Below are positions 30,380-38,311 of a stretch of DNA of 64,000 nucleotides, one piece after another; the first letter of the stretch is position 1, and each line of letters starts with the position of its first letter. Under the pieces are notes generated by a model, which was given only the letters and a program-made list of their open reading frames with translations, was not told the origin of the DNA and did not search any database. The stretch comes from Pseudomonas alliivorans (GTDB taxonomy: Bacteria > Pseudomonadota > Gammaproteobacteria > Pseudomonadales > Pseudomonadaceae). Location: positions 558,001 through 622,000 of the forward strand of contig NZ_JAFFZW010000003.1 in assembly GCF_017826695.1 (NCBI RefSeq), in the 5' to 3' direction. The translations under genes were made by a program, and so were the position numbers.

Positions 30380-30727
30380 GTCCACGGTGCTGCCTTTATC
30401 TTTGGGATCGAGCACGAGGACGGTCGGCCACGCGGCGTCAAAGCGGAGCTGGCCGACCGGCAGCAGCTTTTCATTGGTTTCTTGCGAGAGCAAAACGAAA
30501 TCAGTGATTTGGCTATGGGAGGGTTGAGGGCTGTTTTTCAAGGCTCGGAGTACGCCAGCCAGGCCAGGGCCACAGCGGCATACATGATCCACCGAGAGCA
30601 TCTGACAGATCTTGCTGTAGGCTATCGAAATCGTGAAGGTGAGTACGTGTGTGAAAAGTTTGAAGATGAGGATGGGTTTCTCGAGAGCGCCCGCGCTAAT
30701 CTGCCTTTCGACGAGCTGCATCGTTAG
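30380..30727 (+). pseudogene. C-terminal remnant of an unknown soluble protein
   Basis: The frame after a TGA at 30377-30379 reads without interruption to the TAG at 30725-30727 and looks coding: AAFIFGIEHEDGRPRGVKAE, later ASQARATAAYMIHREHLTDL and FEDEDGFLESARANLP. There is no ATG or GTG start with a ribosome site; the TTG at 30482 is mid-protein. I read it as the 3' part of a gene whose 5' part is lost. Family not recognised. Confidence 0.45.
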
Positions 30728-30770
30728 TTCATGGCCGGAGACGGTCCCTCTCTCAAGAGGGGGATCAGAA

Positions 30771-30977
30771 ATGCGTCAATCACTAATTGACTCCATCGGC
30801 CGTGAAATCTCCCTCAGGCTGATGGGCGGTGCCGTGTTACAAGCCATTGAAGAAAATTATCGCTCTGGCGTTTTGCGCAAAGCAAAAACAGCCAAAGTGG
30901 GTGATAGAGCCTCGTGTGTCGTCGAGGTGAGTCGCAAGGCTCCTCCGGTTGGCGTTCCATCATCAGGACCTCAATGA
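30771..30977 (+). CDS. Small hypothetical protein
   Basis: 68 residues from an ATG at 30771 with AGAGGGGG about six bases upstream. N-terminal amphipathic helices (SLIDSIGREISLRLMGGAVL) and a basic C-terminus. It follows the remnant gene by 43 bases on the same strand and may have been co-transcribed with it. Not recognised. Confidence 0.5.
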   Translation: MRQSLIDSIGREISLRLMGGAVLQAIEENYRSGVLRKAKTAKVGDRASCVVEVSRKAPPVGVPSSGPQ

Positions 30978-31092
30978 CTCAGCAAACAAGTCCCCATTGC
31001 ATGATCGGTCTGGAATTGGTTTGGCAGCCTATCGCTGAGTTCGGGGAGCCCGTATCTTCCGCCTGGTGAACGGTCTACCTGGTGTAGTGGCA

Positions 31093-31485
31093 CTAGGCGG
31101 TCCGGACGTAGGCAAATTGAGAATTCACCGTGGCCCCATGCTGAAAATCTGGATCGCCTTCATCTGACGAGTCAGGCTGTTTTTGGTGTGACTTTCCAGC
31201 CGCAGCCATTTCGATATTTATGTCGATTTTTCGCCTTATCTCTTTGATTTTTTTTGACCATTGCTCATTTGTAGGCTCATCTCCTTCGGGCAGGTATCTT
31301 TGAATCACCCACTCAGCAGAAAGGTAATGGTCCTCAACCGTGAAAGCATCAGGGCGTTTGCTCTCGAGGTAAGCTTTCTTTTCAGCAAGCTCAGCAGCAG
31401 ACCACCGACGAAAGGCTTCCTCAATTTCCAATCCGACTATGCTTCTCAACCTGCCGATGATTCCCTTATTTCCCCTTCGTTGCAT
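31093..31485 (-). CDS. Hypothetical protein
   Basis: 130 residues from the ATG at 31485. Basic N-terminus, then a strongly helical charged body (EEAFRRWSAAELAEKKAYLE, KKIKEIRRKIDINIEMAAAG) and a disordered acidic tail (SDEGDPDFQ). No membrane segment. Same strand as the adhesin-like gene but separated by about 110 bases. Not recognised. Confidence 0.5.
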   Translation of the reverse strand: MQRRGNKGIIGRLRSIVGLEIEEAFRRWSAAELAEKKAYLESKRPDAFTVEDHYLSAEWVIQRYLPEGDEPTNEQWSKKIKEIRRKIDINIEMAAAGKSHQKQPDSSDEGDPDFQHGATVNSQFAYVRTA

Positions 31486-31592
31486 CAAACAGGTGCCAAC
31501 CTCTTGCCGAAATTTGAACACGTTGAGGATCAGCTCAGAACGAAATCAGAAACCCGTTTCGAACGTATTCAGAGCAGATTCAGAATGAAGCC

Positions 31593-32078
31593 CTAGTCAC
31601 GCTTCTCGCAGAACAGCCTATTCAGTCCCTCGCCAATCGAGTCAGGATACGGGCGTGTCCATTTCGCGCTCTCATTGTCCGACTGCGTAATCACCTCACC
31701 CTCGAAATTGTAATCAATCGACTGAGTGATCCTCGACGTGCCTCTCGCACAGTTGATCTCGTAGTAGCTAACACTGCTCTCAGTCTTCGAACGCTTTTCG
31801 CTTTCACAGATGACAGAATCCGCTGGGCTTCGAGCAAATGCATTGCCACGGCATATGGGCGGTAGCGGAGAGTCGATCTTGAACCAAACCTCATACCGGC
31901 CAGCGTCAGTGCGGATAGCCCCTTTCGTAGACACGGTCTGATCATTCGCGCCTTTGAATACCTCATGCCATGTGTCCGAGGCTTGAAAATCCTGAGCGCT
32001 CTTTGGCCCATCAGCGCCTATGGCCACCAATGGCAGTATTGCGGCGTAGCCACTGAGGATGGAGCGGATAAAGGTCAC
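31593..32078 (-). CDS. Exported protein with surface-adhesin E-like domain
   Basis: 161 residues: an N-terminal hydrophobic signal (FIRSILSGYAAILPLVAIGA) then a small beta-rich domain with four cysteines (ICRGN, VICESE, INCARG, LFCEKR) that fits the Adhesin_E/surface-adhesin E pattern. Probably periplasmic or outer-membrane associated. Divergent from the NYN gene with 130 bases between. Confidence 0.6.
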   Translation of the reverse strand: MTFIRSILSGYAAILPLVAIGADGPKSAQDFQASDTWHEVFKGANDQTVSTKGAIRTDAGRYEVWFKIDSPLPPICRGNAFARSPADSVICESEKRSKTESSVSYYEINCARGTSRITQSIDYNFEGEVITQSDNESAKWTRPYPDSIGEGLNRLFCEKRD

Positions 32079-32208
32079 TGGCAGTCCCTGCAGAGTGAAT
32101 GAGGACTGGCATCATCCCAGCGGCTGATTAAGACAGCAAGCAACCTTGCCGCTCATACTGGCCTGATGACATAGTGACGGCTCGAAAGACACTGGTAAGG
32201 GATGAGCT

Positions 32209-32982
32209 GTGGAGTCGAAACGGATAGCGCTGCTGATTGACTGTGACAACGTAAGCCATGCCGCAATAGGCGGTGTGCTCGACGAGCTTGCGAAATACGG
32301 CATGGTGAACATTAGGCATGCCCACGGCAACTGGAGTTCTCCACACCTCGCAGGGTGGGTCGAGAAGGTTCATCCATACGCCATCCGGCCCATGCAGCAG
32401 TTTGCTTTCACCAAGGGCAAGAACGCCACTGACTCGGCGATGATCATTGACGCAATGGACTTGCTATACAGCAAGAACGTCGATGCTTTTGCGCTCATGA
32501 CGAGCGACAGCGACTTTACACCGCTCGTGCTGCGCCTTCTCGAAAGCGGGTTGCCAGTGTATGGCTTCGGCGAGAAGAAGACTCCAAAGCCGTTCGTGGA
32601 TGCTTGCTCGCAGTTTATCTACACCGAGAACCTGATGAGCGACGATCAGGAGAAAGCTGCAGAGGGTGAGCCACTCAAATCGACGAAGCGCACACGCAAC
32701 GAGCTGCGTAGCGACACCTCACTCGTGCGGCTGCTCAGGACCGCAGCAGAAAAAACCGCTGACGATGCAGGGTGGTCGCATCTGAGCAAGGTCGGTGAAT
32801 TCATACGCAATAACAGCTCGTTCTCAGCAGTGAACTATGGGCACCGGACGCTAGGCGACCTTATCAGAACCTCTGAGCTTTTCGAGATCGACATGCGCCA
32901 CGGCGGCACAGCCATGTTCATCAAGAACCCTCGGAAATCGAGCGCCGCAGCTCACCCCCAAACCGAGTCAAGCACATCGTGA
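32209..32982 (+). CDS. NYN-domain ribonuclease-like protein with OST-HTH/LOTUS domain
   Basis: 257 residues. N-terminal NYN (PIN-like, LabA/DUF88) domain with acidic residues Asp11/Asp13 (LIDCDN), Asp75 (NATDSAM) and Asp100/Asp102 (TSDSDF), then a linker and a C-terminal OST-HTH/LOTUS domain at about 168-240 (LVRLLRTAAEKT...GWSHLSKVGEFI). This is the common bacterial NYN-LOTUS layout, thought to act on RNA. Start GTG at 32209 with AAGGGA upstream. Confidence 0.85.
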   Translation: MESKRIALLIDCDNVSHAAIGGVLDELAKYGMVNIRHAHGNWSSPHLAGWVEKVHPYAIRPMQQFAFTKGKNATDSAMIIDAMDLLYSKNVDAFALMTSDSDFTPLVLRLLESGLPVYGFGEKKTPKPFVDACSQFIYTENLMSDDQEKAAEGEPLKSTKRTRNELRSDTSLVRLLRTAAEKTADDAGWSHLSKVGEFIRNNSSFSAVNYGHRTLGDLIRTSELFEIDMRHGGTAMFIKNPRKSSAAAHPQTESSTS

Positions 32983-33092
32983 TAGCGATGGTTCCTGAGC
33001 TATTGTGAACGCTTTCAAATTTGGTTCTGAACGTGCTCAGAGCAATTTCAGATTTCACTCAGAATAGATTTTTAGACATTTGGTAAACCATA

Positions 33093-34460
33093 GTGAAATT
33101 CATTGACGATATATTAGAGGCTATTTCTGGAAGCACCAGAACCAAGATTGAAGATCCATTCATCGGCGCTTTTATCGGGTCATGGTTAGTCTGCAACTGG
33201 GACAGCTTGGCGCTGCTGGTCTGGGGAGAAGGGACAGCCACAGATCGTATAGCTGCGACTAGCAAGCATTACCACGAATTGAAAATATTCGAATTCAATT
33301 CGCTCGTAACAATTCCTCTGCTCATGACCGCTCTATTCATATTCGCCTTTCCTTGGGTATCGTGGTTTTTGAAATCCATACTGAGATACGCTAATGAACG
33401 CTTGCACGAACAAGCGGTAGCGATAGAAATCAGTAAGGTTCAGCGGCAGGAAGCATTAAATAAACAGCGGCTACTGGCAGATCCCGAAAAAGAATTTTTA
33501 GCGGAGAATGTCAAGTTAGACATTGAACGGAGAAAAGAAGTCAACGAACAACGGAAACACAGGACTACCCGGCTCAGGGAGAAAGCCGAGGCAGCCGCCG
33601 CAGCGACCGCAGAAGCCAAGGCCACCGCTGAAGCTGCTATCGCCGCAGCAGCCGAAGCAAAAAGCCATGCTAATCAGGCTGAGTTGGAAGAAGAGAAAAA
33701 GAAGGCGAATGCGGAGCTGGAAAAAGAGCGCTTTAGTCTTGCAAGTGCGCAGCTAAAAGCGGCTCTGGCATCAAATCGCTTTCCAGCAGCTTATGCCTTG
33801 ATGCAGACGGTCGAAGAGAGCCTTAAGGATGACGGGATTTACTTATCTTTGAATGGCCTCGCTGAAATTGTAGCGATGATTTTCGGCTACAAGAGCTTTC
33901 AAACACTGGTAGATGACGATACCTTCAACAACAAAACCCTTGCTCAAGTGTCATACATTTATTATGACCGTGAGGAATTCGCACTAGCTCTAGAAACAAT
34001 CGTTCAGGATGAAGGAGAAAGGAACGAGAACCTAGACGCCGAAATATTATTCGATCATGTAATTTCGATATTTGAGAATTTTGACTTTAGGTTGCTATCG
34101 AAAGATGAGATCGAAGAGGTCTGCAGGGAAGCATGCGAGAACATGAGATATGAGCTACTAGACAGCGATGAGCTATCCGGTCCGATTGCTGAGTCAGACA
34201 CCATTTATGATGAGGTTGAAATCGGTGATTTGGAAGACATTACGTTCGAAAATGGACTTAGCGTAACCTTCTCTGGCTCTGCGAGCGGTAGTCATCGGAG
34301 GGAATATGATGTTTCGGGTCGTGATATAGAATTCAACATCGAGATCAAAAGCGCTTTGATGGTCGGCACGACAGGACTGGGCGAACTCAAAAGAGGTGAG
34401 GTATCAGCCGAGCTGGCTGACTATGACTACGAACCCGGGAATGAGGCAGAGGAGGTATAA
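33093..34460 (+). CDS. Membrane-anchored coiled-coil protein, unknown
   Basis: 455 residues from a GTG at 33093. N-terminal block with two hydrophobic segments (about 24-42 and 71-92; DPFIGAFIGSWLVCNWDSLA), then a long Lys/Glu/Ala coiled coil at about 95-225 with an alanine-rich middle, then a helical domain and an acidic beta-like C-terminus (GLSVTFSGSASGSHRREYDV). The N-terminal block resembles that of uncharacterised membrane proteins often seen in defence islands, from memory. Function unknown. Confidence 0.7.
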   Translation: MKFIDDILEAISGSTRTKIEDPFIGAFIGSWLVCNWDSLALLVWGEGTATDRIAATSKHYHELKIFEFNSLVTIPLLMTALFIFAFPWVSWFLKSILRYANERLHEQAVAIEISKVQRQEALNKQRLLADPEKEFLAENVKLDIERRKEVNEQRKHRTTRLREKAEAAAAATAEAKATAEAAIAAAAEAKSHANQAELEEEKKKANAELEKERFSLASAQLKAALASNRFPAAYALMQTVEESLKDDGIYLSLNGLAEIVAMIFGYKSFQTLVDDDTFNNKTLAQVSYIYYDREEFALALETIVQDEGERNENLDAEILFDHVISIFENFDFRLLSKDEIEEVCREACENMRYELLDSDELSGPIAESDTIYDEVEIGDLEDITFENGLSVTFSGSASGSHRREYDVSGRDIEFNIEIKSALMVGTTGLGELKRGEVSAELADYDYEPGNEAEEV

Positions 34461-34630
34461 GGAGTCGGTTCGTCTCTCAATCGCCGGAGCATTACAAAGA
34501 GGTGCTCCAGCGTCTTCACCGTGTCGCTGTGCAGTTAGGATTTGGATTCAGATAGTCGCTACTCGGGCCTATGAGTCTCAAAAGACGTAGGTTCATCCGT
34601 TGCTGGTGTGGGTCTACGTGTTTTTAGCCG

Positions 34631-35006
34631 CTAAAATTTCAGTGCCTGAACCAACCGGAGCATTTCGTCTTGGTTGGCCTCTATTCGCTTTAGAAGAGCT
34701 CGCACGACACCGGGCGTCCAAGCAATGCCGCAGATGGCTAGCTTGGGGTCATCGGTTAGCCACAGCTTCAGTAATCCACCAAGTCTGCCTTGGTCGGCGT
34801 TTACCTTTACGAGTTGCAGGACGTATTCAGAGTCGAGCGTGCTCTTAATCTCGTAACCGAGGCTTAGTCGCCTTAGATATTCCGCAACCGTTAGACTTAC
34901 ATTCGCTGCGTTCTCTTTAGTTGTTTGTTCCTCTCCAAGTAGTACCGGCACCCGAAGATGCCTTCCGTGTTTTTCGGGTGTATTCCTGTCGACTGTTAGA
35001 ACTCAT
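34631..35006 (-). pseudogene. traJ: TraJ-like relaxosome protein, frameshifted
   Basis: The ATG at 35006 has a strong AAGGAGG seven bases upstream and encodes MSSNSRQEYTRK; a run of five T at 34970-34974 (A on the coding strand) then shifts the frame. With four, the protein continues HGRHLRVPVLLGEEQ and on through TVAEYLRRLSLGYEIK, KVNADQGRLGGLLKLWLTDD and LLKRIEANQDEML, the RP4 TraJ-family pattern. TraJ binds oriT and recruits the relaxase. It is next to an oriT and a TraK-like gene. A homopolymer error or slippage would restore it. Confidence 0.78.
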
Positions 35007-35100
35007 TCTCTAACCTCCTTCTGGTGTTCATAACGTCGCGGTAGCGGCTCGCCTCGCAGAGCAAGACAGCATTGAGTGCCGCAAGCGCGAATACGCGAGA

Positions 35101-35150
35101 GTGAAATTGGCAAACCGACTTGTCGGTTTGCTAACTTCACCCATCTTGCT
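35101..35150. other. Origin of transfer (oriT) of the RP4/IncP type
   Basis: A nested inverted repeat: CAAACCGAC (35111-35119), TT, GTCGGTTTG (35122-35130), flanked by GTGAAATTGG and CTAACTTCAC, giving a 19-bp stem with two mismatches. Right after it, CCCATCTTGCTCC matches the nic region CTTCACCYATCYTG|C of IncP-type oriTs, putting the nick between 35148 and 35149. It sits upstream of traJ, as in RP4. Confirmed by arrangement only. Confidence 0.78.
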
Positions 35151-35324
35151 CCATGAATTTCCGTTGTTCTTTCGGTTGGCTAAGGTTGCTCAGCTCAACA
35201 AAAGGCAGTGCTGGAAGCGAAAAATTAAAAATTGTTCACTGGAACAACGGTCTTGGTCGGTCCCGCATCAGAAATCGCCACCATTGTTTGCCTCAGCAGT
35301 AATTTATGTTTACTGGCGCAACGT

Positions 35325-35579
35325 TTAATTGTCTGTGCCTGCATGGCCCGCTAGAGGGAATACGATTATTCGTGTATGGCGACTAAATGCTTGATAGCCG
35401 AAGTTGACCACACCCTCGTTCCGTAGAGTTGTCCAGATACTCAGCAGCGAGTAACTATTCTGAATAGCTTCTAGGATTTCCTGTTTATGTATTACGACCA
35501 CTGCTCGATGCGCAGAGGGGGTACTAGGGTCGGCACTTTTGATTACCCGCTCTGCGATTCGAAGGCTTAGGGTTTTCAT
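35325..35579 (-). CDS. traK: TraK-like oriT-binding protein
   Basis: 84 residues. AVVVIHKQEILEAIQNSYSL, then LSIWTTLRNEGVVNFGYQAF and SRHTRII matches the conserved core of RP4 TraK (helical N-part, IWxxLxxxGxxxFxYxxFxxH). TraK wraps oriT DNA in the relaxosome. GGGAG six bases before the ATG at 35579. Shorter than RP4 TraK, lacking the long C-terminal tail, and it points towards oriT on the same strand as traJ, whereas RP4 traK is divergent from traJ. Confidence 0.65.
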   Translation of the reverse strand: MKTLSLRIAERVIKSADPSTPSAHRAVVVIHKQEILEAIQNSYSLLSIWTTLRNEGVVNFGYQAFSRHTRIIVFPLAGHAGTDN

Positions 35580-35654
35580 CGTTGTCTCCCGAGATTATTA
35601 ACTTTATTTGAAGGACCTTTCGGTGTCGCACGGTGGTGAAGTCGTCAATTAGGC

Positions 35655-36470
35655 CTACAGATCTGTTTCTTTAATTTTCTTCAAACTTTCTAACGCTACA
35701 CTCGACCGCTCTGCTGACTTGACAGTTGAGGTGTCGACAGATGGAGCAGGTGAGTCGGTATGCGGTGAGCGGGCTGCGTGTGATGTCGAAACTAGTACTG
35801 GAGGCAGCGGTTTAAAGTTGTACTCGCCGTTTCGGTAGCGTTTTATCACCCCGTGAAGCCGGCCGAGTTGGGATTTATTTATGACTCCAAACCTGACGGC
35901 AGCGCAAAAATCGTCGAGCATTCTCTGGCGGTCGCACGGTGCTACCTGCTCCAGGGCCTTGCGGACCTGAATCTGTGTCTCAGCGAGCAACGTGGCCGAA
36001 AACCTTAGGTCCTCAAGGACTTCGTCGCTTTTCTGAATCGTGGCAGTAGTAGTTTTTTTGCTTTTTGAGTTTTTTGTTTTGTCTGTATTTATAAGGCCAT
36101 GCTTTCCCGAAGGCGGCTGATCCGAGTTCGGGTTTTCCACATCCGGTATTTCGTTCGACTTCGCCAGGTTCTCAAATCCACAGGGCGTGTCCCTCAGGTT
36201 CCATTCAACCCCGTCATACTGCTCACGCGCGTTGTATGCTTGCTGGATATCTAGATACCCAGCGGCCTTCAATTCATCTATTCCCGAGCGAACAGCCGTA
36301 ATGCCGTCTTTGCAATGCTTGGCCAGGAATTCGATACTGAGATACCTTGGGTTGGGCGGTAGCGAGAGCAATAGCGATAAAATCCCTTTCGCTTTAAATG
36401 TGATGCTCTTTTCCTTAAGAATATGGTTTGGAATTATAGTGTAGGTTTTTTCAGGCTTTGACCTGTCCAT
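35655..36470 (-). CDS. Replication-initiator-like HTH protein
   Basis: 271 residues. The N-terminus (TYTIIPNHILKEKSITFKAK, then GILSLLLSLPPNPRYLSIEF, TAVRSGIDELKAAGYL) is the winged-HTH (HTH_36) found in phage O-like and plasmid replication initiators; residues 110-150 are a low-complexity Lys/Ser/Thr linker, and the C-terminal part is helical (FCAAVRFGVINKSQLGRLHG). It is upstream of traK on the same strand and divergent from nothing; the AT-rich segment 5' of it has palindromes. Likely supports replication of the excised element. Confidence 0.68.
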   Translation of the reverse strand: MDRSKPEKTYTIIPNHILKEKSITFKAKGILSLLLSLPPNPRYLSIEFLAKHCKDGITAVRSGIDELKAAGYLDIQQAYNAREQYDGVEWNLRDTPCGFENLAKSNEIPDVENPNSDQPPSGKHGLINTDKTKNSKSKKTTTATIQKSDEVLEDLRFSATLLAETQIQVRKALEQVAPCDRQRMLDDFCAAVRFGVINKSQLGRLHGVIKRYRNGEYNFKPLPPVLVSTSHAARSPHTDSPAPSVDTSTVKSAERSSVALESLKKIKETDL

Positions 36471-36693
36471 TTTTAGAGTGTTAATAATTTGTATTTCGAT
36501 ATAACGGTTGTGTTTTGCTGCGGCTTTATTGTTTTTTTAAGTGGTGAGTTAAATGTGTTTTTTTAAGTTTTCGGTTGGCTGTAGATTTTAGACGCTAAAA
36601 TTATCGGGGCTTGTGTTCGATATATCGAAATTTAGGCTTTCGATGAGCTGTGTTTAGAATTGGTTTAGCTAAACTTTTAACTTTGGGTGTTTT
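36471..36693. other. AT-rich gene-free segment with palindromes (possible origin/operator)
   Basis: The 220 bases between the initiator-like gene and the integrase 3' end are very AT-rich. They hold the perfect palindromes TTCGATATATCGAA (36616-36629) and GTTTAGCTAAAC (36663-36674), and a further half-site TTTCGATATA at 36494-36503. The position, just 5' of an initiator gene, fits a replication origin or its operator. This is inference. Confidence 0.45.
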
Positions 36694-37692
36694 TTAATTT
36701 TTATCGATTTTCTTTACTAGGTCTTCGGATCGGAGGTGCGTGTATCGCTTTAGCATTTGCATGGATTTATGTTCGCTTATTGCAGATACTTCTTGGTCGG
36801 ATAAGCCGCCCTCAACTAACCGGCTCACTGCCTCATGCCTCATGCCTCAAGTCGTGAAATCTAAAGTCTGACAACTTGTGCTCTTTAACCAGTAGTCCCC
36901 ATATCTTGGTAAAAGCATAAGGCTGACGTTTTCCGTCCTTGCCTGGCTCGCCAAAGAACACCAGATGGCAATCGCTTGGCCTGGCTGGATTAGCCATAGC
37001 GGCCTTGAACAGCTCTGTAGCGCGTCTGCTCAGGGGGACCGTTCGCTGGCCATCGTTCTTTGTATCGACGAGTTTCACAATGCGTCGTTCTAGATCGACC
37101 ATAGGCTTGCGGAGGGTGCTGATCTCAGCGGAGCGCATGCCCGTCTCCAAGGCGATGCCCACGATCCAGCCCAGCATCGGATTGCTATGTTTGTTCACTA
37201 CGGTTATCAACTGCTTTTCCTCATCGGCAGATAGTCGACGATTGCGGCCCACTCTTGGATAGCTACGGTGAACAGGTGGCTCAGCAAAGCAAGCTCCAGG
37301 CGCACGGTATTGTTGCTGGTAGTTCCAGCGCGCCCTTTCTCGTTTAGACGCTTGTCGCGGTAATCAGCAATGATTTCAGCAGAGAGGGCCGCAAGCGAAT
37401 ACTTGCCCAGATGCTCTGTAAGCTTCTTGGCTTTTGAAATCTCTCCGCGTTGGGTGGTGGGCTTCTTGGTAGGGGTAATGTCGTTGAGGTAGCGCTTAAG
37501 AGCCGTTTCCAGCGTCATGCGCTCGGAGCCGCTGCGCTGGATACACACACCTCTGACCATTTCGTCTTTGGTACGTCGCGACCGGTCCTCCGCATCGCTT
37601 TTGGTGCGGAAGGTTTTAGCCACAGTTGGCCAACCGGTTTTGCGGATCAAAGCCTTTCAGGTGCCAGAAGGGGTTTTGACTAATGTTGCCAT
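36694..37692 (-). pseudogene. int: Tyrosine integrase, three inactivating lesions
   Basis: From ATG 37692 the gene reads MATLVKTPSGT, then TGA where Trp (TGG) is expected, then KALIRKTGWPTVAKTFRT and on. A second lesion near 37240 removes about 15-20 residues after AIQEW and shifts frame into GRNRRLSADEEKQL. A third, a 7-base duplication (CATGCCT at 36835-36848), stops the frame just after the catalytic-domain motif [10 protein letters not shown]; without it, [20 protein letters not shown] and [12 protein letters not shown] continue to a TAA at 36694. The Arg-His-x-x-Arg-Tyr set is otherwise recognisable. It stands next to the tRNA fragment at 37821, the classic place for a tRNA-targeting integrase. 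Confidence 0.88.
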
Positions 37693-37791
37693 CTGAAAGG
37701 ACTCCAAAGGTGTACTGGCGCACCAGCACTGTACCGATTTTGTACCTTTGGACCATAGGACTGTATCAGTGGAGAACCACCCAGAAACACA

Positions 37792-37814
37792 AAAGCCGCG
37801 CAATGCGCGGCTTT
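37792..37814 (-). terminator. Rho-independent terminator next to the tRNA fragment
   Basis: AAAGCCGCGC (37792-37801), loop, GCGCGGCTTT (37805-37814): a 10-bp perfect stem; on the minus strand it is followed by TTTTGTG. It lies directly 3' of the tRNA fragment on that strand, so it is probably the original terminator of the tRNA gene. Confidence 0.75.
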
Positions 37815-37820
37815 CAAAGG

Positions 37821-37845
37821 TGGTGGGCCCACACGGACTCGAACC
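37821..37845 (-). other. tRNA 3' fragment at the island right edge (attachment remnant)
   Basis: On the minus strand GGTTCGAGTCCGTG then TGGGCCCACCA: T loop, acceptor 3' half and the CCA end of a tRNA, followed by its terminator. The sequence departs from tRNA on the 5' side (CATAAT...). It matches the fragment at 25860-25902 in the same orientation, so together they bracket a 12-kb insertion. I take it as the CAT-anticodon tRNA because the left copy includes that anticodon. Confidence 0.78.
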
Positions 37846-37933
37846 ATTATGTGGTACGTAGATTTCCGGCTTGGATACTGTCCGTCCGGTTTTTTGGTCT
37901 GTAATCCCCAGGCAAATCGGCGTTTTTAGCAAG

Positions 37934-38116
37934 ATGAAAAACTCTGTTGAACCGTATTTCAAATACCACCTCGGTGTGGAATTTGAAAGCTATCACCGCA
38001 TCCCGGATTTCAGATATCTATTGCACCTACAACGCGACGTATTCGATCTTGTCCAGCAGGCGCCCTTCGGAGCGGACTGGGAATATCCTAGTATTGTCAT
38101 GGGAAGCACCGCCTGA
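37934..38116 (+). CDS. Doubtful small ORF or remnant
   Basis: 60 residues (MKNSVEPYFKYHLGVEFESY, then HRIPDFRYLLHLQRDVFDLV) with reasonable protein character but no ribosome site. It lies in the 460-base gap between the tRNA fragment and the CBASS genes. May be a gene piece left by recombination. Not recognised. Confidence 0.3.
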   Translation: MKNSVEPYFKYHLGVEFESYHRIPDFRYLLHLQRDVFDLVQQAPFGADWEYPSIVMGSTA

Positions 38117-38311
38117 AATTCATCAGGCGCGGTCGAATGGAATCTAGCGCTTCATCGCCGATGTCGCCAACCATGCACTGGAACCCAAGTGGTCATACAA
38201 AAACCCCTACCTTAATCAATGACTGGTTGCCAGCGGATAAGTCATGGACATGGCAGTCTGCCCCCTGCTCAATTGATCTCTGTACGGGTCTCTAAGCGCT
38301 GCACGCAACCT

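Noticed and set aside
30146..30721. 191-codon minus-strand frame
   Set aside because: The plus strand in the right half reads like real protein; the minus translation is Ser/Leu-rich and shows no domain or ribosome site.
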